From positions 1 through 26,669 of the forward strand of contig JAGLDN010000123.1 in assembly GCA_023145575.1 (NCBI GenBank): a DNA stretch of 26,669 nucleotides. The letters run 5' to 3'. A program made the translations under genes and the position numbers. Of the stretch, positions 15,049 through 23,031 are shown one piece after another. The DNA comes from Psychromonas sp. GTDB taxonomy: Bacteria > Pseudomonadota > Gammaproteobacteria > Enterobacterales > Psychromonadaceae. How positions within the stretch are numbered: the stretch's first letter is position 1; every line of letters starts with the position of its first letter. Below the pieces are notes generated by a model, which was given only the letters and a program-made list of their open reading frames with translations, did not search any database and was not told the DNA's origin.

Positions 15049-17172
15049 ATGACTTTTGAAGTAGATGACGATATTCTCCAGGATTTTTTAATTGAGGCTG
15101 GAGAAATCATAGAGCTTTTATCAGAGCAATTAGTCGAACTTGAAAATAATCCTAGCGACACGGAGTTGCTTAATGCTATTTTTAGAGGGTTTCATACGGT
15201 TAAGGGCGGCGCTGGATTTTTATCGTTGACTGAGCTTGTTGAAACATGTCACGGTGCTGAAAATGTGTTTGACTGCTTGCGTCAAGGTCAACGCAGTGTG
15301 AATGCTGCTTTGATGGATACTATTCTTGGTGCGCTTGATATTATTAATATTCAATTTCAAGCAGTGCAAGATGGCACCGAAGCGGCAAGTGCGCCTGCGA
15401 GTATTCTGGCTGAATTACATCGTTTAAGTAAGCCTGGCTCCGATGTGATGACAAAGGATTTAGAAGAGGCGGCTTTAAAAACTAAACCTGAAGATGTGGA
15501 TCAAACTGCTCAAGCTAATGAGGATGGATCGCATACTGAGATTGTTGAAAATAACAATGATAATGAGAGTAATGAGAGTAATGAGATAAGTGATGATGAA
15601 TTTGAATCATTATTAGATGAATTACATGGTGTTGGTCAACCTAATAGTTCTGATAAATTGCCCATAAAAAATGATTCAAATGAAGATGTAGGGGATGATG
15701 AGTTTGAATCATTACTTGACGAATTACATGGAAAAGGTGCACATGCGTGTGCAGACAATGGAAACTCTAAAATAGAGAGCGCGTCATCATCAGATGAAAT
15801 TTCCGATGATGAATTTGAATCATTATTAGATGAATTGCATGGTGTAGGAAAAAGCGCTCAAAGCAAAGACAATAACGAGCCTGTGACAACTATTGGCGAA
15901 ACGCACAAAAAAGAACAGACCCAGTCTGATATTGAAGCGAAAGTTGCTGCCAAGTCTGTTATCAATCCTAAAGATAAAGATTCAACTAAACAATCATCTG
16001 TTAAAAAACCTGAGAAAACAGTCAGAGTTGATACTCTAACGCTTGATCAAATTATGAATATGGTTGGTGAGCTGGTGTTAGTTCGGAATCGATTGGTGAG
16101 TTTAGAAGCTGAATCTGACAATGAAGAAATTTCAAAAGCGGTGGCCAACCTTGATATCGTGACGGGTGATTTACAAGGTGCTGTAATGAAAACCCGTATG
16201 CAACCTATCAAAAAAGTATTTGGAAAATTTCCTCGAATTGTACGAGATTTAGCAAGATCACTTGGTAAAAATATTCGTTTAGATGTTGTAGGGGAAGAAA
16301 CTGATTTAGATAAAAATCTTGTTGAGGCATTGGCTGATCCTTTGGTACATTTAATAAGAAACTCGCTAGATCACGGAATTGAAATGCCTGATGTGCGGCT
16401 TCAAAATGGTAAAGAAAAAGAAGGTCGAGTGCTTTTATCTGCCTCACAAGAGGGCGATCATATTTTATTATGTATCGAAGATGATGGCGCGGGCATGGAT
16501 CCCGACCAACTCAAAAACATTGCAATTGAAAAAGGGATTTTGGATATAGAAGGGGCACGCACAATGTCTGATTCAGATGCATTCTCTCTTATTTTTGCAC
16601 CTGGGTTCTCAACTAAAGTTGATATTTCAGATATTTCTGGTCGAGGTGTTGGCATGGATGTTGTTAAGACTGGCATTTCGAAATTAAATGGTAGTATTTC
16701 AATTGATTCAGAATTGGGTAAAGGGACGCGCTTGAAGATTAAAGTGCCATTGACGCTGGCGATTTTACCGACCTTAATGATCGTTGTTGCAGATCAGACC
16801 TTTGCTTTTCCATTGGCTAATGTGAATGAAATATTTCATTTAGATCTTAGTAAAACTAATATGGTAAACAATCAGTTAACAGTTGTTATTCGCGAACATG
16901 TGATTCCTTTATTTTATTTACGGGATTGGTTAGCGCCTAATTCACCGATGAAAGATAAAAGAACGGGACTAGGGGATATTGTTATTGTCCAGCTAGGAAC
17001 GAAGAAAATCGCTTTTGTTGTTGATGCATTACTTGGTCAGGAAGAGGTCGTTATAAAGGCATTAGATTCCTTATTAACAGGTACTCCAGGGATAGCAGGC
17101 GCTACGATTACGAGTGATGGCGGTATTGCGCTTATTTTAGATTTACCAAGTCTATTAAAACATTATGTGTAA
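15049..17172 (+). CDS. cheA: chemotaxis histidine kinase CheA
   Basis: CheA is the array kinase that phosphorylates CheY and CheB. I start at ATG 15049, because MTFEVDDDILQDFL is the family start and AAGGA lies about 10 nt before it. An in-frame ATG at 15028 adds seven residues. The 707-residue product has an Hpt domain with phospho-accepting His49 (FRGFHTVKGGAGF). A long acidic linker (about 130-315) follows, holding three copies of a DDEFESLLDELHG motif, with no recognisable P2 domain. Then come the dimerisation helices and the ATPase with N box HLIRNSLDHGIE (about 434), DDGAGMD (about 477) and GRGVGMD (about 530). A CheW-like P5 domain ends the protein. All catalytic motifs are intact. Confidence 0.96.
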   Translation: MTFEVDDDILQDFLIEAGEIIELLSEQLVELENNPSDTELLNAIFRGFHTVKGGAGFLSLTELVETCHGAENVFDCLRQGQRSVNAALMDTILGALDIINIQFQAVQDGTEAASAPASILAELHRLSKPGSDVMTKDLEEAALKTKPEDVDQTAQANEDGSHTEIVENNNDNESNESNEISDDEFESLLDELHGVGQPNSSDKLPIKNDSNEDVGDDEFESLLDELHGKGAHACADNGNSKIESASSSDEISDDEFESLLDELHGVGKSAQSKDNNEPVTTIGETHKKEQTQSDIEAKVAAKSVINPKDKDSTKQSSVKKPEKTVRVDTLTLDQIMNMVGELVLVRNRLVSLEAESDNEEISKAVANLDIVTGDLQGAVMKTRMQPIKKVFGKFPRIVRDLARSLGKNIRLDVVGEETDLDKNLVEALADPLVHLIRNSLDHGIEMPDVRLQNGKEKEGRVLLSASQEGDHILLCIEDDGAGMDPDQLKNIAIEKGILDIEGARTMSDSDAFSLIFAPGFSTKVDISDISGRGVGMDVVKTGISKLNGSISIDSELGKGTRLKIKVPLTLAILPTLMIVVADQTFAFPLANVNEIFHLDLSKTNMVNNQLTVVIREHVIPLFYLRDWLAPNSPMKDKRTGLGDIVIVQLGTKKIAFVVDALLGQEEVVIKALDSLLTGTPGIAGATITSDGGIALILDLPSLLKHYV
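15586..15849 (+). repeat. three spaced copies of an acidic motif in the CheA linker
   Basis: Copies at about 15586-15636, 15688-15738 and 15799-15849 encode ISDDEFESLLDELHGVG, VGDDEFESLLDELHGKG and ISDDEFESLLDELHGVG. They are spaced by about 17-20 residues of unrelated polar sequence. The motif core is perfectly conserved while the spacers are not, which argues for selection on the peptide. Confidence 0.93.
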
Positions 17173-17197
17173 ATTAAAATAAAGAGTAGGTATAAAC

Positions 17198-18421
17198 ATG
17201 GCAATAAAAGTGTTAGTAGTTGACGACTCTAGTTTTTTTCGTCGCCGAGTGAGTGAGATCATCAATGCATCACCAGCGCTCGAAGTGATAGGTACTGCAA
17301 CTAATGGATTAGAAGCAGTGCAAATGGTTGCTAAACTCAAACCAGATGTCGTGACGATGGATATTGAAATGCCAGTAATGGATGGTATTGCAGCAGTAAA
17401 AAAAATTATGGCTAAGTCGCCGTTACCTATTTTAATGTTTTCATCTCTGACTCACGCAGGAGCAAAAGCAACCTTTGATGCCCTTGATGCGGGTGCAGCT
17501 GATTTTTTGCCTAAAAAGTTTGAAGATATAGCGCGTAGTAAAGATGAAGCGACGAAGACGCTACAACAACGGATTGAAAGCATTTCTTCTCGACGTTTCC
17601 CTCCCCCGAAAAACGACGTTGAAGCTTCGACGAGATCACCATCAAAAATAAATACTATACCATCCTCGAATGCTTTGCGTAGCATGAATCTCCCTGAGCG
17701 TGGCAAAATTGAGGATTTATCGCGCAACAGGCACCAAGCTATCAATACGAATGTGGCTCCCTCTGCTCTGACTCATGCGAAAAATGCGGTAGTCGCGAAT
17801 GTTCCGTCTAGGGGTACAAGATCGACTTTTAAATCATCAGGAAAGCAATACGATGTGTTAGCCATTGGTACATCAACTGGGGGGCCAGTTGCCTTACAAA
17901 CAGTATTAACAAAATTACCTCGAAATTTTAAATTACCCATCTTACTTATTCAGCATATGCCAGGCACATTTACGAAGGCATTTGCAGAGCGTTTAAATTC
18001 TATTTGCCAAATCAGTGTTAAAGAAGCCAGCGATAATGATTTATTGCAAGCAGGTTATGCCTATTTGGCGCCTGGAGGAAAACAGATGTTACTCGACGGT
18101 CGCCCTGGAAATGTACGTATAAAAATACATGAAGGAAGTGAAAAATTGCATTATAAGCCAAGCGTAGATTTAACGTTTGCCTCGCTATCTAAAGTTTATC
18201 GCAATAAAGTCTTGGCAATTATTTTAACTGGGATGGGATCAGATGGTAAAGATGGTGCGCGGATGCTAAAAGAGCGTGGCTCTGTTATTTGGTCTCAAGA
18301 TAAAAAAAGCTGTGTCGTTTACGGGATGCCAATGGCGATTGATAAAGCGGGGTTATCTACTCAATCGATTTCGCTTGACAACATTGCGCAGTATATAAAA
18401 ATAGAGTTAAAGCATGAATAA
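17198..18421 (+). CDS. cheB: chemotaxis methylesterase/glutamine deamidase CheB
   Basis: CheB removes methyl groups from chemoreceptors when phosphorylated by CheA, giving adaptation. The 407-residue product has a receiver domain (residues 1-120) with Asp9/Asp10 and phospho-acceptor Asp55 (VTMDIEMPVMDG). A Ser/Arg/Asn-rich linker (about 125-215) is longer than in enteric CheB, which is usual in polar flagellates. The esterase domain has GTSTGGP (Ser), IQHMPGTF (His) and TGMGSDGKDGA (Asp). GAGTAGG precedes the ATG. The last 8 nt overlap the next gene, so the stator pair is probably co-translated with cheB. Confidence 0.96.
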   Translation: MAIKVLVVDDSSFFRRRVSEIINASPALEVIGTATNGLEAVQMVAKLKPDVVTMDIEMPVMDGIAAVKKIMAKSPLPILMFSSLTHAGAKATFDALDAGAADFLPKKFEDIARSKDEATKTLQQRIESISSRRFPPPKNDVEASTRSPSKINTIPSSNALRSMNLPERGKIEDLSRNRHQAINTNVAPSALTHAKNAVVANVPSRGTRSTFKSSGKQYDVLAIGTSTGGPVALQTVLTKLPRNFKLPILLIQHMPGTFTKAFAERLNSICQISVKEASDNDLLQAGYAYLAPGGKQMLLDGRPGNVRIKIHEGSEKLHYKPSVDLTFASLSKVYRNKVLAIILTGMGSDGKDGARMLKERGSVIWSQDKKSCVVYGMPMAIDKAGLSTQSISLDNIAQYIKIELKHE

Positions 18422-19166
18422 ACTAAGCTTTGTGGGATTTTTAATTATTTTATCTAGTGTTTCATTTACACAAATTTATCATGGCTCTTCTTTTTCTGCG
18501 TTGTTAGATTTACCTGCGTTAGTCATTGTTTTAGGCGGTACTCTTGGTGCTATTTTAATCCAAACATCTGCGCGGCAGTTTTTTCATGCGCTATCATTAT
18601 TACCTTCAATTTTTTTATATTCCCATTTTTCACTGTCAGAGCAATCCAAGCGTTTGCACAAGTGGTCTGAGCAATCACGCAAAAAAGGGTTGCTAACGCT
18701 CGAAAATGAAAACATAGAAACCCTTGACCATTTTACTCAAAAAAGTATTGCTATGTTGGTTGATGGCTGTGATGAATATGCCTTACAAGATATTTTGCAA
18801 CAAGATATCGAGTTAGAGAGTGAGCACAATGAACGTAGCGCACAAATTTATGAGTCTATGGGAGGTTATAGCCCAACAATTGGCATTATTGGGGCTGTTT
18901 TAGGACTCATCCAGGCAATGAATTATCTAGACAAGCCAGATCAACTTGGCGCGGGTATTGCGGTCGCTTTTCTTGCTACTATTTATGGTGTGGGTTTAGC
19001 TAATTTTTTATTTTTGCCTGTCGCCAATAAAATTCGTTTGCATTATCAATATATTGCATTGTATCGAGAAATGACTTTAGTTGGTATCCTTGCTATTTTA
19101 AAAGGTGAAAACAGTTTGCTATTAGAAAGGCGTCTACAAAATTATATTGATAAGGCTTCTTATTAA
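18414..19166 (+). CDS. motC: flagellar stator protein of the MotA family, MotC-like
   Basis: This is the ion-channel stator subunit that pushes on the rotor. The 250-residue product has about four membrane segments (near 4-22, 33-50, 150-172 and 180-202), the MotA/TolQ/ExbB-type PALVIVLGGTLGAIL, and the conserved GGYSPTIGIIGAVLGLI with the functional proline. Its place between cheB and a MotB-like gene is that of motC in Pseudomonas, where MotCD is the second stator. It overlaps cheB by 8 nt and shares one base with the next gene. Whether another stator pair exists elsewhere cannot be seen here. Confidence 0.88.
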   Translation: MNKLSFVGFLIILSSVSFTQIYHGSSFSALLDLPALVIVLGGTLGAILIQTSARQFFHALSLLPSIFLYSHFSLSEQSKRLHKWSEQSRKKGLLTLENENIETLDHFTQKSIAMLVDGCDEYALQDILQQDIELESEHNERSAQIYESMGGYSPTIGIIGAVLGLIQAMNYLDKPDQLGAGIAVAFLATIYGVGLANFLFLPVANKIRLHYQYIALYREMTLVGILAILKGENSLLLERRLQNYIDKASY

Positions 19167-20068
19167 TGCGTATTCGTCCTCGAAGTCGTATGCAGATGCA
19201 TAAAGGAAATGATTTGCTTCGTTGGACTGTTTCATTTGCAGATTTCATGACCTTGATGTTTGCTGTTTTTGTGGTTCTATATGCAGTTTCTACGAATACT
19301 GATGCTCGTTATAAAGAGGTATTACAAGGCATAAAAAATGGCACTAAACTCTTTAATCAACAGCTTTTTTCATCAAATTATGATGGAATATTAACACATA
19401 ACAGTAATAATATAATTGAAAAAATGGGGCCAGCATTATTATCCAATAATGATTCTGGAGCTCCTCATGTGAAAGCCTCGTTACTTAATATTCCAAAATC
19501 AGGCGGAGAATTAAACGCACTAAAAACGTCACTTGAAGAGACCTTTAGTAGTGAAATCAGTCATAAACAAATTAAATTAGATCTTAATGGCGACTGGCTT
19601 ACTATCGAGCTGGGTGGTGGTGTTTTTTTTCTCAGTGGAAGCCACACCTTGCTCAACAGATCAAAAACTTTACTTGATAAGCTTGCTGTAATATTAAAAC
19701 CGATTAATAATCGGTTGAGAGTGCGAGGGTATACCGATAACAACATCTATTCAGATGAAATCTATCCTTCAAACTGGGAGCTTTCGGGGGCACGCGCATT
19801 TAGTGTTTTGCATGCATTGCAACAACGTGGGATCCCTGGAAGACGAATGGTGGTTGAGGCTTATGGTGAATATGAGCCCATTATAAATAACCTAGGTAAT
19901 GTAGATAAAAGAAAAAGCCGCCGTGTTGTCATTGCCGTCTCAAAGTATGTGTTTGCTGCCGATAAAAATGATAAAACCAGTGTACCGCTTGAGCGCGAAG
20001 ATAGTAAAAAAATGCATGAAATTAGACCATCTGCAAATCAATTAATTATGACAACAAGGCAGGAATAA
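19166..20068 (+). CDS. motD: flagellar stator protein of the MotB family, MotD-like
   Basis: This is the peptidoglycan-anchored stator subunit that carries the channel aspartate. The 300-residue product has a basic N-terminus and one membrane helix (about 22-42), SFADFMTLMFAVFVVLYAVS, with ion-binding Asp26. A periplasmic linker follows, then an OmpA-like domain (about 160-270) with VRGYTDNN, NWELSGARA and VEAYGEYEP. The ADFMTL signature resembles proton-driven MotB/MotD more than sodium-driven PomB, though coupling ion is an inference. The gene starts within the motC stop codon. Downstream lie the eroded parC and parP. Confidence 0.9.
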   Translation: MRIRPRSRMQMHKGNDLLRWTVSFADFMTLMFAVFVVLYAVSTNTDARYKEVLQGIKNGTKLFNQQLFSSNYDGILTHNSNNIIEKMGPALLSNNDSGAPHVKASLLNIPKSGGELNALKTSLEETFSSEISHKQIKLDLNGDWLTIELGGGVFFLSGSHTLLNRSKTLLDKLAVILKPINNRLRVRGYTDNNIYSDEIYPSNWELSGARAFSVLHALQQRGIPGRRMVVEAYGEYEPIINNLGNVDKRKSRRVVIAVSKYVFAADKNDKTSVPLEREDSKKMHEIRPSANQLIMTTRQE

Positions 20069-20070
20069 AC

Positions 20071-20200
20071 CTGTTGTTTTGGACTGTTAACCATCATAAG
20101 TTGGGGTAGGAGAAACCACAACTTTTTATTTCATTTGTAATCTGTCTAGAAGATAAAGTGTATCAGGTGGTTGCTTCGTGATTTATTTGCAGGAAATACT
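20071..20200 (+). pseudogene. remnant of parC (ParA-like ATPase of chemotaxis array positioning)
   Basis: Directly after motD, 20080-20100 reads WTVNHHK and, shifted, 20100-20123 reads VGVGETTT. Together they match the start and Walker A of ParA-like ParC proteins, which I recall as VWTVANQKGGVGKTTT. The catalytic Lys is now Glu. The same frame continues ICNLSRR before a TAA at 20146-20148, matching the LAGLLSRR-type stretch after Walker A. RDLFA follows in another frame. The remaining two thirds of the gene are gone. The position, just before parP and cheW, is that of parC in Vibrio, Shewanella and Pseudomonas. Confidence 0.75.
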
Positions 20201-20480
20201 TAGTGATTAAAAGTAGCCGTGATCCAGCATCAGTCGATGATTAATCTTTAATGTTAGGTGACGATGATTTTCAAGTGTTTTTTTAAGTAGATCGTTTCAT
20301 TCTTGCAGGAATTCCTGTCTTTTTGGGTGACATCCATCAGTTCAATAAAACGCTCAAGAAAATCATCGGTAAGCCAACATGGGTCTATCATTAATTACAA
20401 AGTCTCAAATCAAGTGGGGTCAGGAAGCAACTACTTGACCTTAGATACAGAGGATTATAAAAGATAAAAAACGTTTTGTC
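20200..20480 (+). pseudogene. remnant of parP (CheW-like partner of ParC)
   Basis: One frame at about 20260-20400 reads DDDFQVFF, a stop, VDRFILAGIPVFLGDIHQF and KIIGKPTWVY. These match in order the CheW-like domain of ParP proteins as I recall it, of the type FQALFFEVAGLTLAVPL, LGGIH and IGKPDWF. Downstream, frames TLDTEDYKR (about 20432-20462) and a Cys/Leu-rich piece may be the end of the domain. Stops at 20287 and 20391 and missing flanks show it is non-functional. The N-terminal proline-rich part of ParP is absent. It lies 280 bp before intact cheW, the expected order. Confidence 0.7.
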
Positions 20481-20622
20481 TCCTCGCCAAGCACTGCTTA
20501 AATTGCTCTAAAAAGCGTTAGATATCAAAATATAGGCGATTTAATGCGATGAAATTAAAAATGTGGCAAAATAAAATTTACTTACTCCTATAACAGGATT
20601 AGCATTAATGTAAGATTAATAT

Positions 20623-20643
20623 AAATGATACACATTATCATTT
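20623..20643. promoter_or_regulatory. 21-bp palindrome upstream of cheW, Fur-box-like
   Basis: AAATGATA and TATCATTT form perfect 8-bp arms around CACAT, about 117 bp before the cheW start. The arms resemble halves of the Fur consensus (ATGATA...TATCAT). No run of T's follows, so it is not a rho-independent terminator. An operator for an AT-rich-site regulator is possible; the function is unproven. The decay of parC and parP has removed the upstream co-transcribed genes, so cheW may rely on a promoter in this region. Confidence 0.35.
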
Positions 20644-20760
20644 AAAATGCATAATTGAGTTGCTAGGGTTAATATCAAGGCAAGGTACGACATAATAACC
20701 TCTATTTCATTGAAAGTTGTAGGGAAAAGTTATCATTTAGGCAATTAAGCAGGGACATAT

Positions 20761-21252
20761 ATGACCTATGAAAATTTAGCAACAGAAAAACATTCTGCAG
20801 AAGATGAAATATTTCAACGTGTTACCTTCAAATTGGAAAATGAAACCTATGGTATTAATGTAATGCAAGTACAAGAAATTTTGCGTTACAGTGACATTGC
20901 GAGTGTGCCAGGCTCGCCGAATTATGTGGTCGGCATCATTAATTTACGTGGAAATGTTGTCACTGTTATTGATACTCGGTCTCGTTTTGGATTAATGCCA
21001 AGTGAAATAACAGATGATAGCCGTATTGTTATTATTGAATCAGATAAACAAGTTATTGGCATTTTAGTTGATAGTGTTGCTGAAGTTGTTTATTTAAAAA
21101 AATCTGATATTGAGCCTGCGCCTAATGTCGGTACAGAACAAAGCTCTCAGTTTATTCAAGGAGTAACTAACCGAGAAGAGGGGCTGCTTATATTGGTCGA
21201 CTTGAATAAATTGCTCAATGATGATGAATGGGATGAGATCGGGTTAATATAA
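20761..21252 (+). CDS. cheW: chemotaxis coupling protein CheW
   Basis: CheW links chemoreceptors to CheA in the array. The 163-residue product is a single CheW domain. Family stretches are FKLENETYGINVMQVQEIL, SVPGSPNYVVGIINLRGNVV and TVIDTRSRFGL, then VIGILVDSVAEVV and FIQGVTNREEGLLILVDL near the C-terminus. The length is typical for polar flagellates. AGGGA lies about 8 nt before the ATG. The stop shares one base with the next gene's ATG. It is the only intact coupling protein in the window, as the CheW-like ParP is destroyed. Confidence 0.96.
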   Translation: MTYENLATEKHSAEDEIFQRVTFKLENETYGINVMQVQEILRYSDIASVPGSPNYVVGIINLRGNVVTVIDTRSRFGLMPSEITDDSRIVIIESDKQVIGILVDSVAEVVYLKKSDIEPAPNVGTEQSSQFIQGVTNREEGLLILVDLNKLLNDDEWDEIGLI

Positions 21253-21656
21253 TGTATTTGACATTATTGACAGGCGGTATTACTTTACTTGTTTCAATTT
21301 TCTTTTTTTTATTCTGTTTTCTTCACATTAACAGGCAAAAAAGACAAATAATAGAGCTTGAAAGTATCATAAATTCATTGACTGAAAGTAATATTGAAGT
21401 AAAAAAAGAGCTTTGTGAAATTCATTGTGGAGCTGTTGGTATGGGTAAAAAAATGCTTCAGTTTGACAAAAAAATAAAATTAACACAAGAGAATCAGTTA
21501 AATTTAGTGGCTCAAACACCTGAAAATAGGCTCTATAGCAGAGCGACAAAAATGGTTGAACTCGGTGCATCACTTGAGGAAGTGATGCATGAATGTGAGT
21601 TGCCAAAAGCGGAAGCTGAGTTATTAATGAATTTACATGCTAAAATAAGTTCATAA
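21252..21656 (+). CDS. DUF2802 family membrane protein, chemotaxis-cluster associated
   Basis: The 134-residue product has one N-terminal membrane helix (about residues 3-26), then a basic and coiled-coil-like stretch (about 28-60). A conserved C-terminal module reads YSRATKMVELGASLEEVMHECELPKAEAELLMNLH, which looks like a small helix-turn-helix-type fold. Genes of this family sit directly after cheW in Vibrio, Shewanella and Pseudomonas loci. Here it starts inside the cheW stop (TAATG). Its biochemical role is not established to my knowledge. Its retention while parC and parP decayed suggests a function independent of that pair. Confidence 0.85.
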   Translation: MYLTLLTGGITLLVSIFFFLFCFLHINRQKRQIIELESIINSLTESNIEVKKELCEIHCGAVGMGKKMLQFDKKIKLTQENQLNLVAQTPENRLYSRATKMVELGASLEEVMHECELPKAEAELLMNLHAKISS

Positions 21657-22047
21657 CTTCAGAGCCCTCTGCCACTGATTTTCCGATTGTGATGGTTGCG
21701 TATCTATCTATGTTACGTCAGAATATAAGGTCAGATCTGCAAATTTGTGCCGAAATGCGAGTCATAAAATTACCCTCTAGACATCAACTGCAAATAAAAT
21801 TAAATTATATACTTTACTTCTTAAATGGTCGTTTTCTATAGAGATTTTGTAAATTTTCTCCTTGTTGTAGGTCGCCCTTAAAACCATAGATTATTTAACA
21901 TCATCTAAATTAGGTTTCTTAAAGTAAATTATTTCTAGTTTCGCTAAATTAAACTTTACAAAAGCCCTTTAAATCTATACATTACCGATTTATTATAGTG
22001 TTAGACAAACCATTTTATCTGAAGTTTTTTGCCATAATTTTAAATAC
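21657..22047 (+). other. 391-bp boundary between the chemotaxis and sugar-acid regions
   Basis: AT-rich sequence with no intact gene. A 43-codon frame from ATG 21711 has no recognisable motif. CAGAG-CC-CTCTG at 21660-21671 is a tiny hairpin just after the DUF2802 stop but lacks a T run. The right part is likely the promoter region of the aldolase gene; no clear -35/-10 pair was picked out. Confidence 0.5.
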
Positions 22048-22863
22048 ATGACTTATTATAGCCATTTACGACAATGTAGAGTAGCGAACAATATGTATAA
22101 ACTTCCTGAAATAGATTTATGTAACAAAGTAAGCTCACAGGAGTGGCAAACACGATTAGAACTTGCCGCTTGCTATCGTTTGTTTATATTTCAAGGTTGG
22201 GATGATTTAATACACACGCATATCTCAGCTAGAATTCCGCAAACAGATCATTTACTAATTAATGCTTTTGGTTTAACTTTCGATGAAATAACCGCATCTA
22301 ACCTCGTAAAAATTGATATTAACGGCCAGATCATAGACAAAGACTGTCCATTTGAAATAAATCCAGCGGGCTTTACTATTCATAGTGCTATACATGAAGT
22401 AAGACACAGTGATCAATGTGTTTTGCATGTTCATACGAATGAAACAATTGCTATTGCTTCACTTGAAGACGGGCTATTGCCTTTAAGTCAATACTCAATG
22501 TTTGCATTAGCGTCAATGAGCTATCATGACTATGAAGGTTTGGCGGTCAATAATGAAGAAAAACTAAGGCTTCAGCAAGACTTAGGCAACGCTAATTTTA
22601 TGCTGTTACGCAACCATGGCGCGTTAACCATGGGGAAAACCATTGGTGATGCTTTTATGCATATGTATGATTTAGTACGTGCTTGCCAAATTCAATTACA
22701 AGTGATGTCTACAGAAATGAAGCCTATTTATGTTGATCAAAGCATAGTTGATGGTATTAAAACCCAAGCTAAAATTGTGCATAGTGGTATCACTGGAGGT
22801 CAAAAAGCTTGGCCAGCTCTGATGAGAAAAGTACAGCGTGAATGCCCAGGCTTTGCAAAATAA
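22048..22863 (+). CDS. class II aldolase/adducin-domain protein
   Basis: A zinc-dependent aldolase or epimerase-type fold, as in fuculose-phosphate aldolase. The 271-residue product has the family stretch FGLTFDEITASNLVKID (about residues 74-90). Metal ligands His127 and His129 are in LHVHTNE and His190 is in LLRNHGALT. The C-terminal tail, GGQKAWPALMRKV, is long. Neither possible start has a good ribosome site; ATG 22093 (MYKLPEIDL) would remove 15 atypical residues and may be the real start. It precedes an enolase-family dehydratase by 168 bp. It could cleave or process the keto-acid made by that enzyme, but the substrate is unknown and some relatives are not aldolases. Confidence 0.85.
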   Translation: MTYYSHLRQCRVANNMYKLPEIDLCNKVSSQEWQTRLELAACYRLFIFQGWDDLIHTHISARIPQTDHLLINAFGLTFDEITASNLVKIDINGQIIDKDCPFEINPAGFTIHSAIHEVRHSDQCVLHVHTNETIAIASLEDGLLPLSQYSMFALASMSYHDYEGLAVNNEEKLRLQQDLGNANFMLLRNHGALTMGKTIGDAFMHMYDLVRACQIQLQVMSTEMKPIYVDQSIVDGIKTQAKIVHSGITGGQKAWPALMRKVQRECPGFAK

Positions 22864-22944
22864 AACGTTAAAATAATTATTTATATTAAGCGCCTTAAAA
22901 TGCTTTATTAATTTTTTTTAATATAACTTGAATACAAACAAACA

Positions 22945-22966
22945 AATAAACTTAATTAAGCTTATT
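22945..22966. promoter_or_regulatory. 22-bp near-palindrome upstream of the dehydratase gene
   Basis: A perfect 10-bp palindrome CTTAATTAAG (22951-22960) is extended by AATAA and TTATT arms with one mismatched pair. It lies about 65 bp before the dehydratase ATG in an otherwise low-complexity spacer. It could be an operator for a sugar-acid regulator. AT-rich sequence makes chance palindromes likely, and no regulator gene is beside it. Confidence 0.3.
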
Positions 22967-23031
22967 TAAATTAGGTGCTGGTGATCCTTTGTTTTTATTC
23001 ACCCATTTCTTTAAAAAATTAGGAAATAAAA

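Noticed and set aside
21711..21842. 43-codon frame between the DUF2802 gene and the aldolase gene
   Set aside because: No recognisable motif, no ribosome site and no sign of conservation that can be seen from one sequence.
22884..22922. possible terminator after the aldolase gene (AAGCGCC...GCTT then T-rich)
   Set aside because: The stem is only about five pairs with a ten-base loop, and T-rich runs are frequent in this AT-rich spacer.
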